Source of the DNA: Halomonas denitrificans
GTDB lineage: Bacteria; Pseudomonadota; Gammaproteobacteria; Pseudomonadales; Halomonadaceae
Length of the DNA: 64,000 nt
NCBI RefSeq assembly: GCF_003056305.1
Contig: NZ_PYVX01000010.1
Coordinates: 1 to 64,000 of the forward strand
Direction of reading: 5' to 3'
A model generated the notes under the pieces. That model searched no databases and was not told the DNA's origin. It was given only the letters and a program-made list of their open reading frames with translations. The translations under genes were made by a program, and so were the position numbers. Positions 8,811 through 21,359 of this stretch are shown in pieces (within the stretch, counting starts at the first letter, position 1; each line of letters begins with the position of its first letter).

Positions 8811-9617
8811 CTAGCCGGCGCAGCGTGCCCGGGAGGCGTCGCGGTAGGCCGTAAGGGCCTCGTCCATGCGCCCCTCGAGGGCTTCGATGCGCGAGCCGTG
8901 GGCCGGGTGGGTCGAGAGGAACTCCGGCGGCTGATCGCCGCCCGCCTTCGCCATGTTGCGCCACAGGGCCACGCTCTGGCGCGGGTCGAAGCCGGCCGTC
9001 GCCATGAGGGCGAGCCCCATCTGGTCGGCCTCCTCCTCGTGGGCGCGACTGAACGGCAGGGCGATGCCGAGGCGCGCCCCGATGCCCAGCGCCTGCCGGA
9101 GCCCCTCCCCGGCCAGCTCCCCCTCGCCGACGAGCCCCACCACCAGCAGCACGGCCTTGATGCCGAGCTGTTGGGTGACGCGCTCGTTACCGTGGTCGGC
9201 CAGCACGTGGGCGACCTCGTGGCCGATCACCGCGGCCAGCTGGGCGGGGGTCTCGGCGACCCGCAGAAGGCCGGTGTGCACGCCGATGCGCCCGCCCGGC
9301 AGGGCGAAGGCGTTGGGGCTGGGGTCGTCGAACACCACCACCTCCCACGCCTCGGGCATCTCCACCTCGGGATAGCGCGCCTCGGCGGCGGCGACCAGCT
9401 CCCGCGCCACGCACTGCACCAGCCGGTTGGCGGCGGGGTCGCGGGCGATGGGGCGCGTGCGGCGCATCTCGGCGAAGGCGTCGCCGCCCATCTCGGCCAT
9501 CAGCCCCTCGGGCACCAGCGCCAGCTGGGAGCGGCCGGTGGGCGTCTCGCCGCAGCCGGCCAGCGCCAGCAGGGTCACCAGGGCGGCGAGGCCGAAGCGT
9601 CTCTTCATGCGCCACAT
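8811..9617 (-). CDS. M48-family zinc metalloprotease lipoprotein (LoiP/YggG-like)
   Basis: A 268-residue predicted lipoprotein: signal MKRRFGLAALVTLLALAGC with a lipobox LAGC, followed by an M48 peptidase domain. The zinc-binding GHEVAHVLADHG is near residue 151, with the downstream third ligand in EEEADQMG. Such proteases (LoiP, BepA-like) degrade or help assemble outer-membrane proteins. Two starts are possible: ATG 9617, very close to the AGGA that overlaps the aroQ stop, and ATG 9608, which gives the cleaner signal peptide. It follows aroQ by 5 bases on the same strand and is probably cotranscribed with it. Confidence 0.85.
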   Translation of the reverse strand: MWRMKRRFGLAALVTLLALAGCGETPTGRSQLALVPEGLMAEMGGDAFAEMRRTRPIARDPAANRLVQCVARELVAAAEARYPEVEMPEAWEVVVFDDPSPNAFALPGGRIGVHTGLLRVAETPAQLAAVIGHEVAHVLADHGNERVTQQLGIKAVLLVVGLVGEGELAGEGLRQALGIGARLGIALPFSRAHEEEADQMGLALMATAGFDPRQSVALWRNMAKAGGDQPPEFLSTHPAHGSRIEALEGRMDEALTAYRDASRARCAG

Positions 9618-9622
9618 CGGTC

Positions 9623-10054
9623 CTACCCCGCCATCACCGCGTCCAGGGCGGCCCGGTAGCCCTGGCTGCCGAGCCCGGCGATCACCCCGTCGGCGCGCAG
9701 CGAGACGTAGGAGTGATGGCGGAAGGCCTCGCGCTTGTGGACGTTGGAGAGGTGCACCTCGATCACCCGCCCGTCGAAGGCGTTCAGGGCGTCGAGGATC
9801 GCCACCGAGGTGTGGGTGTAGGCGGCGGGATTGATGATGATGGCCGCCGTGCCGTCGAGGCGCGCGGCCTGGATGAGGTCGATCAGCTCGCCCTCGTGGT
9901 TGCTCTGCCGGCAGGTGATCTCCCAGCCGCCCAGGGCCGCCTGCTCGTAGAGGCCGTTGTCGATGTCCTCCAGGGTCTCGTGGCCGTAGACCTCGGGCTG
10001 CCGGGTGCCGAGCAGGTTGAGGTTGGGGCCGTGCAGGACCAGTACCTTGTGCAT
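9623..10054 (-). CDS. aroQ: Type II 3-dehydroquinate dehydratase
   Basis: A 143-residue enzyme of the shikimate pathway, dehydrating 3-dehydroquinate to 3-dehydroshikimate, at the normal size for the dodecameric type II family. Motifs include [16 protein letters not shown] with the catalytic loop, NPAAYTHTS and [17 protein letters not shown]. The start at 10054 is supported by AAGGAAGG upstream; the longer in-frame extension toward 10270 overlaps glnE and is not convincing. In many gammaproteobacteria aroQ sits before accB-accC, but here it is followed by an M48 protease gene. Confidence 0.95.
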   Translation of the reverse strand: MHKVLVLHGPNLNLLGTRQPEVYGHETLEDIDNGLYEQAALGGWEITCRQSNHEGELIDLIQAARLDGTAAIIINPAAYTHTSVAILDALNAFDGRVIEVHLSNVHKREAFRHHSYVSLRADGVIAGLGSQGYRAALDAVMAG

Positions 10055-10116
10055 GTCGTCGCCTTCCTTGAGGGTGATGTCGGCTTGAGGGGGAATGTCG
10101 GCGTTTGGGGTCGCGA

Positions 10117-13095
10117 TCACGCCGGCTCGAGCAGGCGCCGCCAGAGCGCGATGACGGCGTCGCGGTGCGCCTGGAAGTCGGCGTTGCGCCCGCGCGCGGG
10201 CTCGCCGGTCAGGGCCGCGCGATGGGCGGCGGTACGGCAGGCCAGGTAGGCCTCGCGCAGGCGCCGGCACTCCTCGGCAGGCAGCCGTCCGGTCGCCTCG
10301 AGGGTCTCGAGGATGCGCATGTTGTCGCTGTAGGCCAGCAGGTCGGGGGTCTCATGGCCCATGGAGAGCACCGCGAACTGGCAGAGGAACTCGATATCCA
10401 CCATCCCGCCGGGGTCGTGCTTGAGATCGAAGTCGTCGCCCTGGCCCTTGCTGCCCAGGTGGTCGCGCATCTTGTGGCGCATCTTCACCACCTCCTCGCG
10501 CAGGGCCGCGAGGTCGCGCTCGCGGCCGAGGATCTCGCGGCGCAACGCGTCGAAGCGCTCGGCGAGCGCCTGGTCGCCGGCCACCACCCGGGCGCGCACC
10601 AGCGCCTGGTGCTCCCAGGTCCAGGCCTGCTCGCGCTGGTAGTCGGCGAAGGCGTCCAGGGTCGAGACCAAAAGCCCCGAGTTGCCCGAGGGCCGCAGGC
10701 GCATGTCGACCTCGTAGAGGCTGCCCGCCGGGGTCACGGCGGTGAGCAGGTGGATGATGCGCTGGCCCAGCCGCGTGAAGAAGACGGCGTTGTCGATGGG
10801 CCGGGCCCCGTCGGTGCTGCCCTGGGTGGCGCCGTCGTGGAGGAACACCAGGTCCAGGTCGGAGCCGTAGCCGAGCTCGATGCCGCCGAGCTTGCCGTAG
10901 CCGACCACCAGGAACTCCGGCGCGCGGCCGCAGCGCCCCTCGCCGCGGCGCTCCGGGAAGCCGTGCTTGCGGGTCAGGTGCTGCCAGGCCATGGCCACCA
11001 CCGCCTCCAGCACCACCTCGGCGATGTAGGTGAGGTAGTCGCTGACCTTCATCAGGTGGCGGGTGCCGGCGATGTCGGAGGCCGCCACGTGCAGCACCTG
11101 GGCGTGCTTGAAGACCCGCAGGGCCTCGAGCTGGGCCTCCTCGTCGTCCTCGGGAAGCCGCCCCAGGGCCTGGCGCAGCTCGTCGGCCAGGCGCGCCTTG
11201 TCGGCGGGAGTGTAGAGGGTCTCGGGGGTCAGCAGCTCGTCGAGCAGGATGGGGTGGCGCGCCAGCTGGTCGGCGATCCAGGGGCTGGCGCTGCACAGCT
11301 TCATCAGGTGGCCGAGGGCCTCCGGATTCTCGCGCAAGAGCGCCAGGTAGGCGGTGCGGCGCAGCACCGCCTCGACCAGCGGCAGCACCCGCTCCAGGGC
11401 GATATCCGGGGCGTCGCTTTCGGCCACGGCATCGAGCAGCAGCGGCATCAGGGCGTCGAGGCGCTCGAAGCCGATGCGCTGCATGGCCTTCACCGGGCGG
11501 GCGTGGCGCAGGGTGCGCAGCCGTCGCACGGCGACCTCGGGCTCGGCGAGGCCGGCCTCCTCGAGCAGCGTCCGGGCCTCGTCGTCGTCCAGCTCGCCGC
11601 GCCACAGCGCCCGCCACTCCTCGAGGCTCGCGACGTCCGTGGCCGCGGGCGCGTCGGGCTCCTCGACCTCCTCCTCGGGCTCGGCGATGACGGCGTCGAA
11701 GTGGCGGCGCACCCGCTCGCGCACCTCGTCGAGCCGCGCCATCAGCGCCGGCCAGTCCTCCATGTCCAGCGCCAGGGCGACCCGCTCGCGGTCGACGTCG
11801 CCCTCGGGCAGGGTCTGGGTCTGGCGATCCTCCAGGGCCTGCAGCACGTGCTCCAGGTCGCGCAGGAAGACGTAGTCGGGGGTCAGCTCGTCGACCACCT
11901 CGCGGGGCAGCAGGCCGAGCTCGGGCAGACGCGCCAGGGCGGTCTGGAGCGAGGTGACCTGCAGCTCGGTGTCGCGGCCGCCGCGGATCAGCTGGAAGGC
12001 CTGGACCACGAACTCCACCTCGCGGATGCCGCCGGGACCAAGCTTGATGTTGCCCTGCATGCCGCGGCGGCGCACCTCGCGGTTGATCATCGCCTTGAGC
12101 TCGCGCAGCGACTCGATGGCGCCGAAGTCGAGGTACTTGCGGTAGACGAAGGGGCGCAGGCTCGCCAGCAGCTCGGCGCCGGCCTCCAGGTCGCCGGCCA
12201 CCGGGCGCGCCTTGAGCATGGCGTAGCGCTCCCACTCGCGACCCTGGTCCTGGTAGTAGCCGGAAAGCGAGGCGAAGCCGCCCACCAGCGGCCCGCCGTC
12301 GCCCAGCGGGCGCAGGCGCATGTCGACGCGGAAGGCGAAGCCGTCGGCGGTCACGGCGTCCAGGGCGGCGATCAGCTTCTGGCCGAGCTTGGTGAAGTAC
12401 TCCTGGTGCTCCAGGGACTTGCGCCCGCCCTCGGTCTCGCCCTTCTCGGGGAAGGCGAAGATCAGGTCGATGTCGGAGGAGAGATTGAGCTCGCCGGCGC
12501 CGAGCTTGCCCATGCCCAGCACCACCAGGCGCTGCTCGCTGCCGTCGCGGCGCGGGGCGGGACGCCCCCAGCGCGGCGCAAAATGGGCCTCCAGCCAGCC
12601 GAGTGCTCCCTCCAGGCAGGTCTCGGCGAGACGCGACACGATCGCCGCGGTGCCCCACATGTCCAGACCCGCCGGGCGGGTCAGGTCGCGCCACACGATG
12701 CCCAGCATGCGCGCGCGGCGAAAGCGGCGGATGGCGGCGTGCAGCGCCGCCTCGTCCTCGGCGGCCTCGAGCCGCTCGTCGAGCCACTGGCGCAGCGCCT
12801 CCGTCGTGGGCGGCTCGTCGAGCTCGCCGCTGGCGTCCAGGTGCAGCAGCCACTCGGGATCGCGCACCAGGGTCTCGGCGACGAACGACGAGATGGCCAG
12901 CACCCGGGCGAGCTGGGCGCGCCGAGCGTCCGACAGCGACAGCCAGTCCTCCAGCGGGGAGTCGCCCCCGGTCATCCCGGCCAGGTTGTCGGCCTGCTCG
13001 AGCGCGCTCGCCAGCCGCTCGCGGGTGTGCGCCAGGGGAGCCTTCAGCGGTTCGGGAATGTCATCCAGCGGCAGGAAGTCGTCGGGCAGGGCCAT
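10117..13095 (-). CDS. glnE: Glutamine synthetase adenylyltransferase / adenylyl-removing enzyme
   Basis: A 992-residue bifunctional enzyme that adenylylates and deadenylylates glutamine synthetase in response to PII signals. Two nucleotidyltransferase domains are visible, each with its GxGKLG...SDxDL signature: [20 protein letters not shown] in the N-terminal removase half and [20 protein letters not shown] in the C-terminal transferase half. The E. coli protein is about 946 residues, so length fits. A long antisense open frame covers most of the gene and is a composition artefact. The gap to aroQ is 62 bases, with no clear terminator. Confidence 0.96.
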   Translation of the reverse strand: MALPDDFLPLDDIPEPLKAPLAHTRERLASALEQADNLAGMTGGDSPLEDWLSLSDARRAQLARVLAISSFVAETLVRDPEWLLHLDASGELDEPPTTEALRQWLDERLEAAEDEAALHAAIRRFRRARMLGIVWRDLTRPAGLDMWGTAAIVSRLAETCLEGALGWLEAHFAPRWGRPAPRRDGSEQRLVVLGMGKLGAGELNLSSDIDLIFAFPEKGETEGGRKSLEHQEYFTKLGQKLIAALDAVTADGFAFRVDMRLRPLGDGGPLVGGFASLSGYYQDQGREWERYAMLKARPVAGDLEAGAELLASLRPFVYRKYLDFGAIESLRELKAMINREVRRRGMQGNIKLGPGGIREVEFVVQAFQLIRGGRDTELQVTSLQTALARLPELGLLPREVVDELTPDYVFLRDLEHVLQALEDRQTQTLPEGDVDRERVALALDMEDWPALMARLDEVRERVRRHFDAVIAEPEEEVEEPDAPAATDVASLEEWRALWRGELDDDEARTLLEEAGLAEPEVAVRRLRTLRHARPVKAMQRIGFERLDALMPLLLDAVAESDAPDIALERVLPLVEAVLRRTAYLALLRENPEALGHLMKLCSASPWIADQLARHPILLDELLTPETLYTPADKARLADELRQALGRLPEDDEEAQLEALRVFKHAQVLHVAASDIAGTRHLMKVSDYLTYIAEVVLEAVVAMAWQHLTRKHGFPERRGEGRCGRAPEFLVVGYGKLGGIELGYGSDLDLVFLHDGATQGSTDGARPIDNAVFFTRLGQRIIHLLTAVTPAGSLYEVDMRLRPSGNSGLLVSTLDAFADYQREQAWTWEHQALVRARVVAGDQALAERFDALRREILGRERDLAALREEVVKMRHKMRDHLGSKGQGDDFDLKHDPGGMVDIEFLCQFAVLSMGHETPDLLAYSDNMRILETLEATGRLPAEECRRLREAYLACRTAAHRAALTGEPARGRNADFQAHRDAVIALWRRLLEPA

Positions 13096-13171
13096 GGGCG
13101 TCTCGCATCCGGTTCTCGAATGCCTTCAGCATAAGCGAAGCCGCCCCCGCCCCATAACCCGGCCGGAGGCC

Positions 13172-13543
13172 TCAGGCGAGGAATTTCTGCCAGGCCAGCA
13201 GGCCCCAGGTCAGCCCGGCGAGGGCGAGTGCCAGCATCACCGCCGCCGAGCCGATGTCCTTGGCCCGTCCGGCGAGCTCGTGGCGCTCGGGGCCGATGCG
13301 ATCCACGGCGCACTCCACGGCGCTGTTGAGCAGCTCGACGATCAGCACCAGCAGGCAGCTGCCGGCCAGCAGGATCCACTCCACCGGCCCCTCGCCGATC
13401 CACGCCGCCAGAGGCAGCAGCAGCAGGCAGGCCACGACCTCCTGGCGGAACGCCGCCTCGTGGCGAAAGGCCGCGGAGAGCCCCTTGAGCGAGTAGCGGG
13501 TCGAGTGGATCAGGTGGCGCCAGCCGGTGTATCCAGGCTTCAT
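13172..13543 (-). CDS. dgkA: Diacylglycerol kinase
   Basis: A 123-residue three-helix integral membrane kinase, almost the same length as E. coli DgkA (122). The catalytic and metal-binding segment VELLNSAVECAVDRIG is intact, followed by ELAGRAKDIGSAAVML. It phosphorylates diacylglycerol to recycle it to phosphatidic acid at the inner membrane. The start at ATG 13543 (MKPGYTGW) has GGAG 8 bases upstream and is preferred over the ATG at 13573, which would overlap the end of dacB. It lies immediately downstream of dacB. Confidence 0.93.
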   Translation of the reverse strand: MKPGYTGWRHLIHSTRYSLKGLSAAFRHEAAFRQEVVACLLLLPLAAWIGEGPVEWILLAGSCLLVLIVELLNSAVECAVDRIGPERHELAGRAKDIGSAAVMLALALAGLTWGLLAWQKFLA

Positions 13544-13562
13544 GTCGGTCGCTCCGGTGGGC

Positions 13563-15011
13563 TCAGTGGGCATCGATCATCGTCTCGAGGTCGGCGGCCA
13601 GGGGGTCGAGCACCTGGCGCCAGCCGAGCCACGGCGTGGTAGCGGTGCCGTTGACCAGGGCGCTGAACACGCCCCACTGCCCGGAGCGGGTGCGGAAGTA
13701 GCCGCCCACGGCGCGCACCGCCACCGGCTGGTTGAGGGTGCCGGTCTTGAGCATGACGTGGTGCTGGAAGGTGGGCGAGCCGCGCCGCAGGAAGCGCATC
13801 ACGCCGTTGCCCGGCGACTGCAGGGCGGCGACGAAGCTCGGGAACAGCGCCGGGCGATGGTACATGCGCTCCAGCAGGGCCGTCACTCCGGCGGCCGAGG
13901 TGCGGTTCTCGGGGGTCAGGCCGCTGCCGCTGCGCAGGGTGACGGGGCCGTGGCCGGGGATCTCGGCCGCGAAGGCCTCGAGCGCCGCCCCGCCCTGCTC
14001 GAGGCTGGCCCGCGGCGTCTCGACCAGGTTCAGGGCCAGCACGTCGGCCATGAAGTTGTTGGAGTAGTTCAGCGTCCTCAGCAGCAGCTCCTGCAGCGGC
14101 TCGCCCTCCACGGCGGCCAGCCGCCGCGCCTCGGCGGGCGGCTCGCTGGCCACCACCGCGACGCCCTCGCCAAGCGTGATGCCTGCCTGCTCGAGCATCG
14201 CCTGCAGGGTGTGGGCGGTCTGGCGCGCCGGGTCGGAGCTCGCCCGGTAGACCTGGCGCGGCAGGGCATTGGTGGAGATCTGTCCGCTGAGCACCATGAC
14301 GTCGCCGCCGTCGCGCAGCACCCGCTCGGCGTTGAGCTCGGTGCCGCTGTCGTCCGGCCTGGTCTCGACGCGGTTGTCGATCTCGACGATCGGCGAGCGG
14401 CTGTCGCAGCTGTGGATGCGCGCCGGCTGGCCAGGCGTGGCGGCGGGCGCCACGGCGACGCACCAGCTGCCGAAGTTGACCCCCGCCGAGGAGAGCAGCG
14501 CGCTGTAGGCGTTGGCCACCCGGGAGTGCGCCTGGCAGCGGTCGGTGGTCAGGCACTCGACCGGCCCGTAGCGCCACTGGCTGACCACCAGCCGGCCGTC
14601 GACGCGCCGCACCCCGGCCTGATGCAGGCGCTGCACCAGGCGCCACAGGTCCTCGCTGGTCAGGGCGGGATCGCCGCCGCCGTCGAAGATCAGGTCGCCC
14701 GCCAGCACGCCCTCGGCGTCGGGGGTGGCCGTGCTCACCAGCCGGCTGGTGAAGCGGTGCTGGGGGCCGAAGCGCTCCAGCGCCGCCGCCGCCACGTAGA
14801 CCTTGGAGACCGAGGCCGGCGAGAGCTGGCGCTCGGGCTCGATGGCCCCCAGGCGCTCGCCGCTGTCGAGCAGCCGCGCCTCGGCGCCGACAAGGAAGCC
14901 CTGCTCGGTGAGCTCACTCAGGCGTGCGAAACCGTGCGACTCGGCGACGTGCGCCTCGGCGAGCAGGGGCAGCAGCGCCAGCAGCGCGCAGTAGAGCGAT
15001 CGACGGAACAT
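13563..15011 (-). CDS. dacB: D-alanyl-D-alanine carboxypeptidase/endopeptidase (PBP4)
   Basis: A 482-residue penicillin-binding protein of the S13 peptidase family. It has a Sec signal peptide (SLYCALLALLPLLAEAHV) and the three active-site motifs: SxxK in SPASVSKVYVAA near residue 83, SxN in NYSNNFMADVL near 310 and KTG in LKTGTLNQPV near 425. It trims or cleaves peptidoglycan cross-links in the periplasm. The stretch between the first two motifs is the large domain insertion typical of PBP4. dgkA follows by about 20 bases, so both are likely on one message. Confidence 0.93.
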   Translation of the reverse strand: MFRRSLYCALLALLPLLAEAHVAESHGFARLSELTEQGFLVGAEARLLDSGERLGAIEPERQLSPASVSKVYVAAAALERFGPQHRFTSRLVSTATPDAEGVLAGDLIFDGGGDPALTSEDLWRLVQRLHQAGVRRVDGRLVVSQWRYGPVECLTTDRCQAHSRVANAYSALLSSAGVNFGSWCVAVAPAATPGQPARIHSCDSRSPIVEIDNRVETRPDDSGTELNAERVLRDGGDVMVLSGQISTNALPRQVYRASSDPARQTAHTLQAMLEQAGITLGEGVAVVASEPPAEARRLAAVEGEPLQELLLRTLNYSNNFMADVLALNLVETPRASLEQGGAALEAFAAEIPGHGPVTLRSGSGLTPENRTSAAGVTALLERMYHRPALFPSFVAALQSPGNGVMRFLRRGSPTFQHHVMLKTGTLNQPVAVRAVGGYFRTRSGQWGVFSALVNGTATTPWLGWRQVLDPLAADLETMIDAH

Positions 15012-15042
15012 GAGACCTCCAGGGGCATGAGAGGGGCCAAGC

Positions 15043-15372
15043 TTAATGGGCGGAGACGGAAGAGAACACCTGTATCACCACCACGCCGCCAACGATCATC
15101 GCCAGGCCCAGCAGCGCCGGCAGGTCCGGCTTCTCGCCGTAGACCAGGATGCCTACCAGGGTCACCAGCACGATGCCGAGCCCCGCCCAGAAGGCGTAGG
15201 CGATGCCCACCGGCAGGGTCTTCAGCACCAGGGCGAGCAGGTAGAAGGCGAGCCCGTAGCCGACCAGCACCACCAGGCTGGGCCACAGCCGCGTGAAGCC
15301 GGCCGAGGACTTCAGCGCGCTGGTGGCGACCACCTCGGCGACGATGGCGAGCGCCAGATAGAGATAGGTCAT
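15043..15372 (-). CDS. Small multidrug resistance (SMR) efflux protein
   Basis: A 109-residue four-helix membrane protein of the EmrE/QacE type. The essential membrane-embedded Glu is at residue 13 (LALAIVAEVVATSALK), and the conserved GIAYAFWAGLGIVLV segment with its Trp follows in helix 3. It functions as an antiparallel dimer exchanging protons for cationic drugs. Its ATG overlaps the stop region of the PACE gene (ATGA), so translation is coupled. A GGAGG lies just before the start. Quaternary ammonium or polyamine-like substrates are usual for the family; the actual one is unknown. Confidence 0.9.
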   Translation of the reverse strand: MTYLYLALAIVAEVVATSALKSSAGFTRLWPSLVVLVGYGLAFYLLALVLKTLPVGIAYAFWAGLGIVLVTLVGILVYGEKPDLPALLGLAMIVGGVVVIQVFSSVSAH

Positions 15373-15788
15373 GCGGCCTCCTGACGTGCCAGCCGGCGAC
15401 GCATCACGCGATCGAACGCCGTGTTGAAGACCAGGGCGTAGCCCAGGAAGAAGAGCATGAAGCCCAGATCCAGCCAGAAGGCCTCGACCAGGCCGATCCC
15501 GAGCCACCAGGCCACCACCGGCAGGGTGGCGATGAGCAGGCCCAGCTCGAAGCCCAGCGCCTGGGCGACGCGCTGGGCCAGGCTGCGACGCCGGGTGGGC
15601 ACCCAGCGATCGAACAGCCGGTTCCAGACCAGGTTCCAGAGCATCGCGGCGCTGGCGAGCCCCACCGCCAGCACGCCGAGGGCCCCGGTGTCGTGGCCGC
15701 TGAGCACGCTGCTCAGCGGAATCACGATGGCGAGCCCGATCGTCTCGAACAGCACCATGTGGGTCACACGCTCTTTCCAGGAACGCAT
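15369..15788 (-). CDS. PACE-family efflux transporter (chlorhexidine/AceI type)
   Basis: A 139-residue membrane protein with two tandem bacterial transmembrane-pair domains. The four family motifs are readable in order: RVTHMVLFE (1A, with the conserved Glu), WNLVWNRLFD (1B), RVAQALGFE (2A) and YALVFNTAFD (2B). PACE proteins export chlorhexidine, biocides or short diamines such as cadaverine and putrescine. GAGGAGG lies just upstream; two adjacent ATGs at 15791 and 15788 are possible and the second has the better spacing. It is the first gene of a two-gene operon with the SMR transporter and is divergent from a LysR regulator, the usual arrangement for PACE genes. Confidence 0.92.
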   Translation of the reverse strand: MRSWKERVTHMVLFETIGLAIVIPLSSVLSGHDTGALGVLAVGLASAAMLWNLVWNRLFDRWVPTRRRSLAQRVAQALGFELGLLIATLPVVAWWLGIGLVEAFWLDLGFMLFFLGYALVFNTAFDRVMRRRLARQEAA

Positions 15789-15905
15789 CATGCACCTCCT
15801 CACCCGTGAACGGCCGAGGCCCGTGGCCTCGACGATGGCTCGCATTCTAGCCATGATGGAGATGGATGCGAGTTAGAAACCATCAGAAAATCAGATAGGT
15901 CACCC

Positions 15906-16799
15906 ATGCGCTGGAGCCTCGATCAGCTGGAGATCCTCATCGCCTGCGCCGAGCGGGGCTCCTTCTCCGCCGCCGCGCGCCACCTGGGGCGCGCCCAGTC
16001 GGCGATCAGCACCGCCATCGCCCACCTGGAGGTCGACCTCGACTGTCCGCTGTTCGATCGCAGCGCCCGGCTGCCCCGCCTGACCCCCGCCGGCGAGGCG
16101 CTGCTCCACGAGGCGCGGGCGGTGATCCGCCAGTGCCAGCGGCTGGACGCCCGCGCCCAGGCCATCGCCCAGGGCGAGGAGGCCCGGCTGGTGCTGGCCA
16201 TCGACGAGGCCCTGGTGGAGATGCCGCCGGTGGACGAGACCCTGGAGGCGCTGGCGCGCCACTACCCCGCCCTGCAGCTGACCCTGCTCTACGGCGCCCA
16301 GGGCGACATCGCCGGCTGGGTGGAGGATCGCACCGCCGACCTCGGCATCCTGCTGCGCCAGCAGGGCCAGGGCCCGGTGCTGGAGGGCATCCGCATCGCC
16401 CACCTGCAGCAGGCGCTGGTGGTGGCCCGCCACCACCCGCTGGCCGCGCTTGCCGCGCCGAGCCTCGGCGACCTCGCCGCTCATCGCCAGCTGCTGATCG
16501 CATCAAGGGGCGAGCGCGACGGCCAGACGCCGCTCGCCACCCGCTTCTGGCGCCTCAACAGCTTCTACTCCATGGCCGAGCTCGCCACCCGGGGGCTCGG
16601 CTGGGCGCTGGTGCCGCGCCATATCGCCCGCTACCCGCCCTTTCGCGACGACCTGGTGGAGCTCACGGGGGAGGGACTCGGCACGGCGCCGGTGATCGAG
16701 GTGGAGACGGTCTCGCGGCGCGACGGCGCCGATGGCCCCATCGCCCGCTGGCTGCGCCATACCCTCGGCGAGCGCTTCCGCGACCGCCGGGGGCGCTGA
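15906..16799 (+). CDS. LysR-family transcriptional regulator of the PACE/SMR operon
   Basis: A 297-residue regulator with an N-terminal winged helix-turn-helix (LEILIACAERGSFSAAARHL, then AQSAISTAIAHLEVDL) and a periplasmic-binding-protein-like effector domain. It is transcribed away from the PACE-SMR pair across a 117-base spacer. From known PACE systems (AceR type), it probably activates the efflux genes on sensing a biocide or amine. The spacer holds a 6-bp inverted pair TGATGG (15854) and CCATCA (15880), which is too far apart to call an operator confidently. Its stop is 5 bases from the stop of the convergent methyltransferase gene. Confidence 0.9.
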   Translation: MRWSLDQLEILIACAERGSFSAAARHLGRAQSAISTAIAHLEVDLDCPLFDRSARLPRLTPAGEALLHEARAVIRQCQRLDARAQAIAQGEEARLVLAIDEALVEMPPVDETLEALARHYPALQLTLLYGAQGDIAGWVEDRTADLGILLRQQGQGPVLEGIRIAHLQQALVVARHHPLAALAAPSLGDLAAHRQLLIASRGERDGQTPLATRFWRLNSFYSMAELATRGLGWALVPRHIARYPPFRDDLVELTGEGLGTAPVIEVETVSRRDGADGPIARWLRHTLGERFRDRRGR

Positions 16800-16804
16800 C
16801 GCCC

Positions 16805-20375
<3,571 letters not shown>

Positions 20376-21359
20376 GGCGCCGCCTGAGGCGCCGGCGGGG
20401 CCGCCCGGCCCATCGGCGCGCCCCGCCGCCTGCGCCTGCCCGGGCAGGCACCCACGACCGGCCTCCCCTCACCGGCCCCTTCCGCGAGGGGCGACGCCCG
20501 CCCCGACCTCCCCGGTATTGGCTCGCTGGCCACCGTCAGCCGTGCTTTCACGGACTGTTTCACGGCGTCACGCAACTGAATCAATACTCACTTAATTAAA
20601 AATTAATACGACAGGAACGCGTCACCGGCATGCTCGATGCACTGCCTTACTTTACCGTGCGCGTTTATCCGGTTATTACGACTCACCGTTATTCAAGTGG
20701 CGCTAACGCATCACCCACTTGATGGCAACTCGCCATTCTCAATTTCCGGGAGACATAAAAAGTAACGACACGATTTACTGTGCCAACTCAAGTTTCCTAA
20801 ATCGCCTACTTTAGTGGATTAACTCCCGGCGCTATAACGCTCCCTCGCCCGCGTCCATGCGCCATGTCATACGGACGCCGGATGCCGCGCCGTCATAACA
20901 CTCTCCAATGGCCCGCGGAGCCCGCCGCAGGCGGCTTTTCCCGGGCTTCGCGACGTCCTCTCCCCGTGCATCCCGAGCGCTCCCCCGGGGGCCGCCGAGT
21001 TTTCTTGATACATATCAAACGACAACTCAAAACCGCTGAGTGAGCAACTTTCTTTCTGTCCATCAAGATTTGGCGAGTGCTACGCTTAAACCCGTTAACC
21101 GCGCTCGACCGACATCGTAGTGAAGGATTCTTCACGGCTCGCGTACGACACCCTGACATTCCCGTGCACTCCTGAAGATCACGTTCAATAAATAAGAACA
21201 GCCAGTATTAGCCGGAATCCATTAATCACGGTCTTGACGTCGCGGTTACACATCACGTCCACCCGGCAACACAGACGACGCGCAGGGCATGCGCGTCGTA
21301 CACACACCGGCGCCGATCGGGTCGATCGACAGGCGGCGGCTGTTGATGAGGAGAGAACC
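20376..21359. other. Long AT-richer intergenic spacer upstream of molybdoenzyme operon
   Basis: Nearly 1 kb without a convincing gene. The first 150 bases are GC-rich and include a perfect palindrome GCCTGCCCGGGCAGGC (20434-20449), perhaps a terminator without a T-run. From about 20520 to 21250 the composition becomes AT-richer than any neighbour, with runs such as TTAATTAAAAATTAATA near 20593. A 30-codon open frame at 20630-20722 has no ribosome binding site and I do not call it. A perfect FNR/ANR box is at 21005-21018. The 341 bases between that box and the start of the operon could be a long leader or hold more promoters. Confidence 0.6.
21005..21018 (+). promoter_or_regulatory. FNR/ANR-type anaerobic regulator site
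   Basis: TTGATACATATCAA matches the FNR consensus TTGAT-N4-ATCAA exactly in both half-sites. It lies 341 bases upstream of the molybdoenzyme start and no other gene is downstream on this strand, so oxygen-limited activation of that operon is the simplest reading. A clear -10 at the class II distance is not seen, and the long leader is unexplained. Confidence 0.7.

Noticed and set aside
10105..13134. Long open frame antisense to glnE
   Set aside because: Low-complexity translation rich in Gly, Ala, Val, Gln and His, typical of the complementary strand of a GC-rich gene; glnE is clearly the real one.
15854..15885. LysR operator formed by TGATGG and CCATCA
   Set aside because: The 20-base spacing is too long and neither half has the T-N11-A pattern.
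20630..20722. 30-codon open frame in the long spacer
   Set aside because: No ribosome binding site at a usable distance, no recognisable motif and no coupling to another gene.
21070..21086. Sigma54 -24/-12 promoter (TTGGC...GC) in the molybdoenzyme leader
   Set aside because: The GG and GC doublets are at the right distance, but the TT before GC and the CAC after GG are absent; too weak to annotate.
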